Assembly: GCA_050942895.1 (NCBI GenBank)
Contig: JBMNOE010000011.1
Coordinates: 1 to 64,000 of the forward strand
Source: JBNRMR01 sp050942895
GTDB taxonomy: Bacteria; Bacillota; Clostridia; Christensenellales; UBA1750
Reading direction: 5' to 3'
Length of the DNA: 64,000 nucleotides
The notes beneath the pieces are model-generated. The model worked only from the letters and a program-made list of their open reading frames with translations, did not search any database and was not told where the DNA came from. Of this stretch, positions 62,597-64,000 are shown piece after piece. Every line of letters begins with the position of its first letter. Within the stretch, counting starts at the first letter, position 1. Made by a program: the position numbers and the translations under genes.

Positions 62597-63913
62597 TTAT
62601 AGATTAAACATGGGCAGGTATGGCTTGGCGGCTTCAAGCATTTCGTCCACCATATCGCGGATCTCCTGCATGCTCAGCACAGCGCTGGTTAATGGATCGT
62701 ACAGGCAGGAATAGAACACTTTGTTCACATCGCCTTCCAGAGCGGCCTCGATTGCAAGCTCCTCGCATCGGGAAGAAATATCATTTAGCAGCGCCAGTTG
62801 GGGCGGCAAAGGGCCCACATGGATGGCTTGCAGGCCTTTTTTGCTGGCCAGCACAGGAACTTCAACGCAGGCACCCGCGGGCAGGTTGTCGATCAACCCG
62901 AAGTTGCGCATGTTGCCGTTGAACTCAAACATCTCATTGTCGCCAAAGATGGCGTTGAAAATGTATGCTGCATATTCTATGCCGCGGTTAAGCTCAACCG
63001 GAGCGTTCATCCAGTCTTCGATTGCCTGACGGCGCTTGGCCATGGCCTCTTCGCGGCGCTCCGGGGTGAGGGCAAGGCCCTTGTCGTTCCCTGTGCCATG
63101 AGTACAGTATTTTTCAAGCAAATCGGGGCGCTTGCGGAACCAGGAGACGTATTCGCTGTGATGGCCGGAGCCTTCGGGAGAGAAATAGCCCAAATGCTTG
63201 AACATTTCAAAACGAACCTGCTCCTCGTTGTAGACAATGGGGTTCTTCGCAGCCTCACGCAGTCGGGGGTATGCGTCTTTGCCGTCTACTCTGTAATCGA
63301 TATAGAATGCCTGGTGGTTAAGGCCGGCGCATGTGTAAGTGACATCGCTCATATCCGCGCCGATCCACCTTGCGATCTTTTTTGCGGTTCCCTGCACGCT
63401 ATGGCAAAGGCCGGTTATATGCAAATTGGGGTATACGGTCTGCATTGCGCGGCAGAGCATCGCCATCGGATTGGTGTAGTTGAGAAAGATGGCATCGGGA
63501 CAATAGGTTTCGATATCTTTGCAGATTGCCAGCATCTCAGGCAGCGTACGCAGAAAATCGAACACGCCGGACGGGCCCCGGGTATCCCCGATGCAGATGC
63601 TTACGCCGTACTTCATCGGGATATCAATATCGCTGTGCCTATCCTCCCTTTTTCGGACAAGAATGGTGCATAGAACGCCGTCCGCGCCCTTAAGGGCCTC
63701 TTTGCGGTCCTTTGTGCAAATCACCTTGGCGGGATAACGGCCGGCTTCAACAATCTTGGTTACCATTTTTCGCGCCAGCTCAAGCTGTTGATCGCTTATG
63801 TCCACCAGCACCAATTCCGCATCGGCAAAGGCCGGAAACGTCAGCAGATCACGGCACAGACTGCGTGTGAAGTTAAAGCTGCCGGCGCCAATGAAAACAA
63901 TGCGTTTTGCCAT
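62597..63913 (-). CDS. GH4-family alpha-glycosidase (alpha-galactosidase type)
   Basis: Encodes 438 residues from ATG 63913, after GGGAGGAGAAAAACCAT. The N-terminal NAD loop is IVFIGAGSFNFTRSL. GH4 metal and catalytic residues are in NYTNPMAM, CHSVQ (170-174) and CAGLNHQ (196-201). In GH4 the CHS type points to alpha-galactosidase, rather than CHE (alpha-glucosidase) or CHG (glucuronidase). The family uses NAD and Mn2+ and a redox-elimination mechanism. The pair with the GH28-like gene suggests degradation of a pectic side-chain oligomer. Confidence 0.9.
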   Translation of the reverse strand: MAKRIVFIGAGSFNFTRSLCRDLLTFPAFADAELVLVDISDQQLELARKMVTKIVEAGRYPAKVICTKDRKEALKGADGVLCTILVRKREDRHSDIDIPMKYGVSICIGDTRGPSGVFDFLRTLPEMLAICKDIETYCPDAIFLNYTNPMAMLCRAMQTVYPNLHITGLCHSVQGTAKKIARWIGADMSDVTYTCAGLNHQAFYIDYRVDGKDAYPRLREAAKNPIVYNEEQVRFEMFKHLGYFSPEGSGHHSEYVSWFRKRPDLLEKYCTHGTGNDKGLALTPERREEAMAKRRQAIEDWMNAPVELNRGIEYAAYIFNAIFGDNEMFEFNGNMRNFGLIDNLPAGACVEVPVLASKKGLQAIHVGPLPPQLALLNDISSRCEELAIEAALEGDVNKVFYSCLYDPLTSAVLSMQEIRDMVDEMLEAAKPYLPMFNL

Positions 63914-64000
63914 ATGGTTTTTCTCCTCCCAAACACAGTTTACGCCAGCCGGTATAGGACAGCCGAACTGGCTAATTCTAACATAACCTGTTTTGAAGGC

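Overview
The window looks like a chromosomal segment of an anaerobic Clostridia-type Firmicute. Supporting signs are consensus sigma-A promoters with strong GGAGG ribosome-binding sites, a paired glgC/glgD glycogen operon, a one-chain pyruvate:ferredoxin oxidoreductase, YesM/YesN-type sugar regulation, Gram-positive ICE genes and collagen-like surface proteins. Genus cannot be read from the sequence.

Region 1 (1-18.4 kb). An integrative element of about 17.7 kb (341-18020) sits inside a collagen-like gene. The gene's 5' part is at 18018-18439 and its 3' part at 1-343, both on the minus strand. The element has 13-bp terminal inverted repeats, a shared GTG at both junctions and a TnpX-type serine recombinase at its right end. 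It carries a Tn1549/CTn-like backbone: replication initiator, PcfB, VirD4, Maff2, VirB6-like, PrgI, VirB4, MobC and relaxase. VirB4 and the relaxase are both cut and joined tail to tail near 8615, so the element should not be self-transmissible. It keeps an oriT-like hairpin and a cargo operon of small HTH protein, response regulator, histidine kinase, ABC ATPase and FtsX permease, of the kind that resists or exports antimicrobial peptides.

Region 2 (18.4-28.3 kb). After an IS5-type remnant come four copies (R1-R4) of an att-like repeat. They bracket three small gene cassettes: an HTH-SRA-HNH endonuclease, a TOPRIM/RloB-like plus AAA ATPase pair, and a two-helix membrane protein. This resembles a stepwise array of defence cassettes and is the most unusual feature here. 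It is followed by an SBBP-repeat protein and a second collagen-like gene, both frameshifted, then IS3 and AraC remnants.

Region 3 (28.3-37.4 kb). Housekeeping genes: SGNH hydrolase, Sir2 deacetylase, the glgB-glgC-glgD-glgA operon from a near-consensus promoter, the SRP RNA gene, secG and a HEAT-repeat protein.

Region 4 (37.7-46.1 kb). A carbohydrate uptake locus: two Lpl-type permeases, a lipoprotein binding protein, a YesM/YesN two-component system, a large protein of unknown function and a convergent FucU mutarotase.

Region 5 (46.2-64 kb). PadR plus DUF1700/DUF4097, a probable 6S RNA, two proteins of unknown function, a sugar-metabolism stretch (TIM-barrel isomerase, Gfo/Idh dehydrogenase, PfkB kinase), a decayed ABC exporter, pyruvate:ferredoxin oxidoreductase, an ART-like protein, a nucleotidyltransferase, and a GH28/GH4 glycosidase pair.

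Several genes are broken by single-base differences in short homopolymers, so either decay or residual sequencing error is common here.
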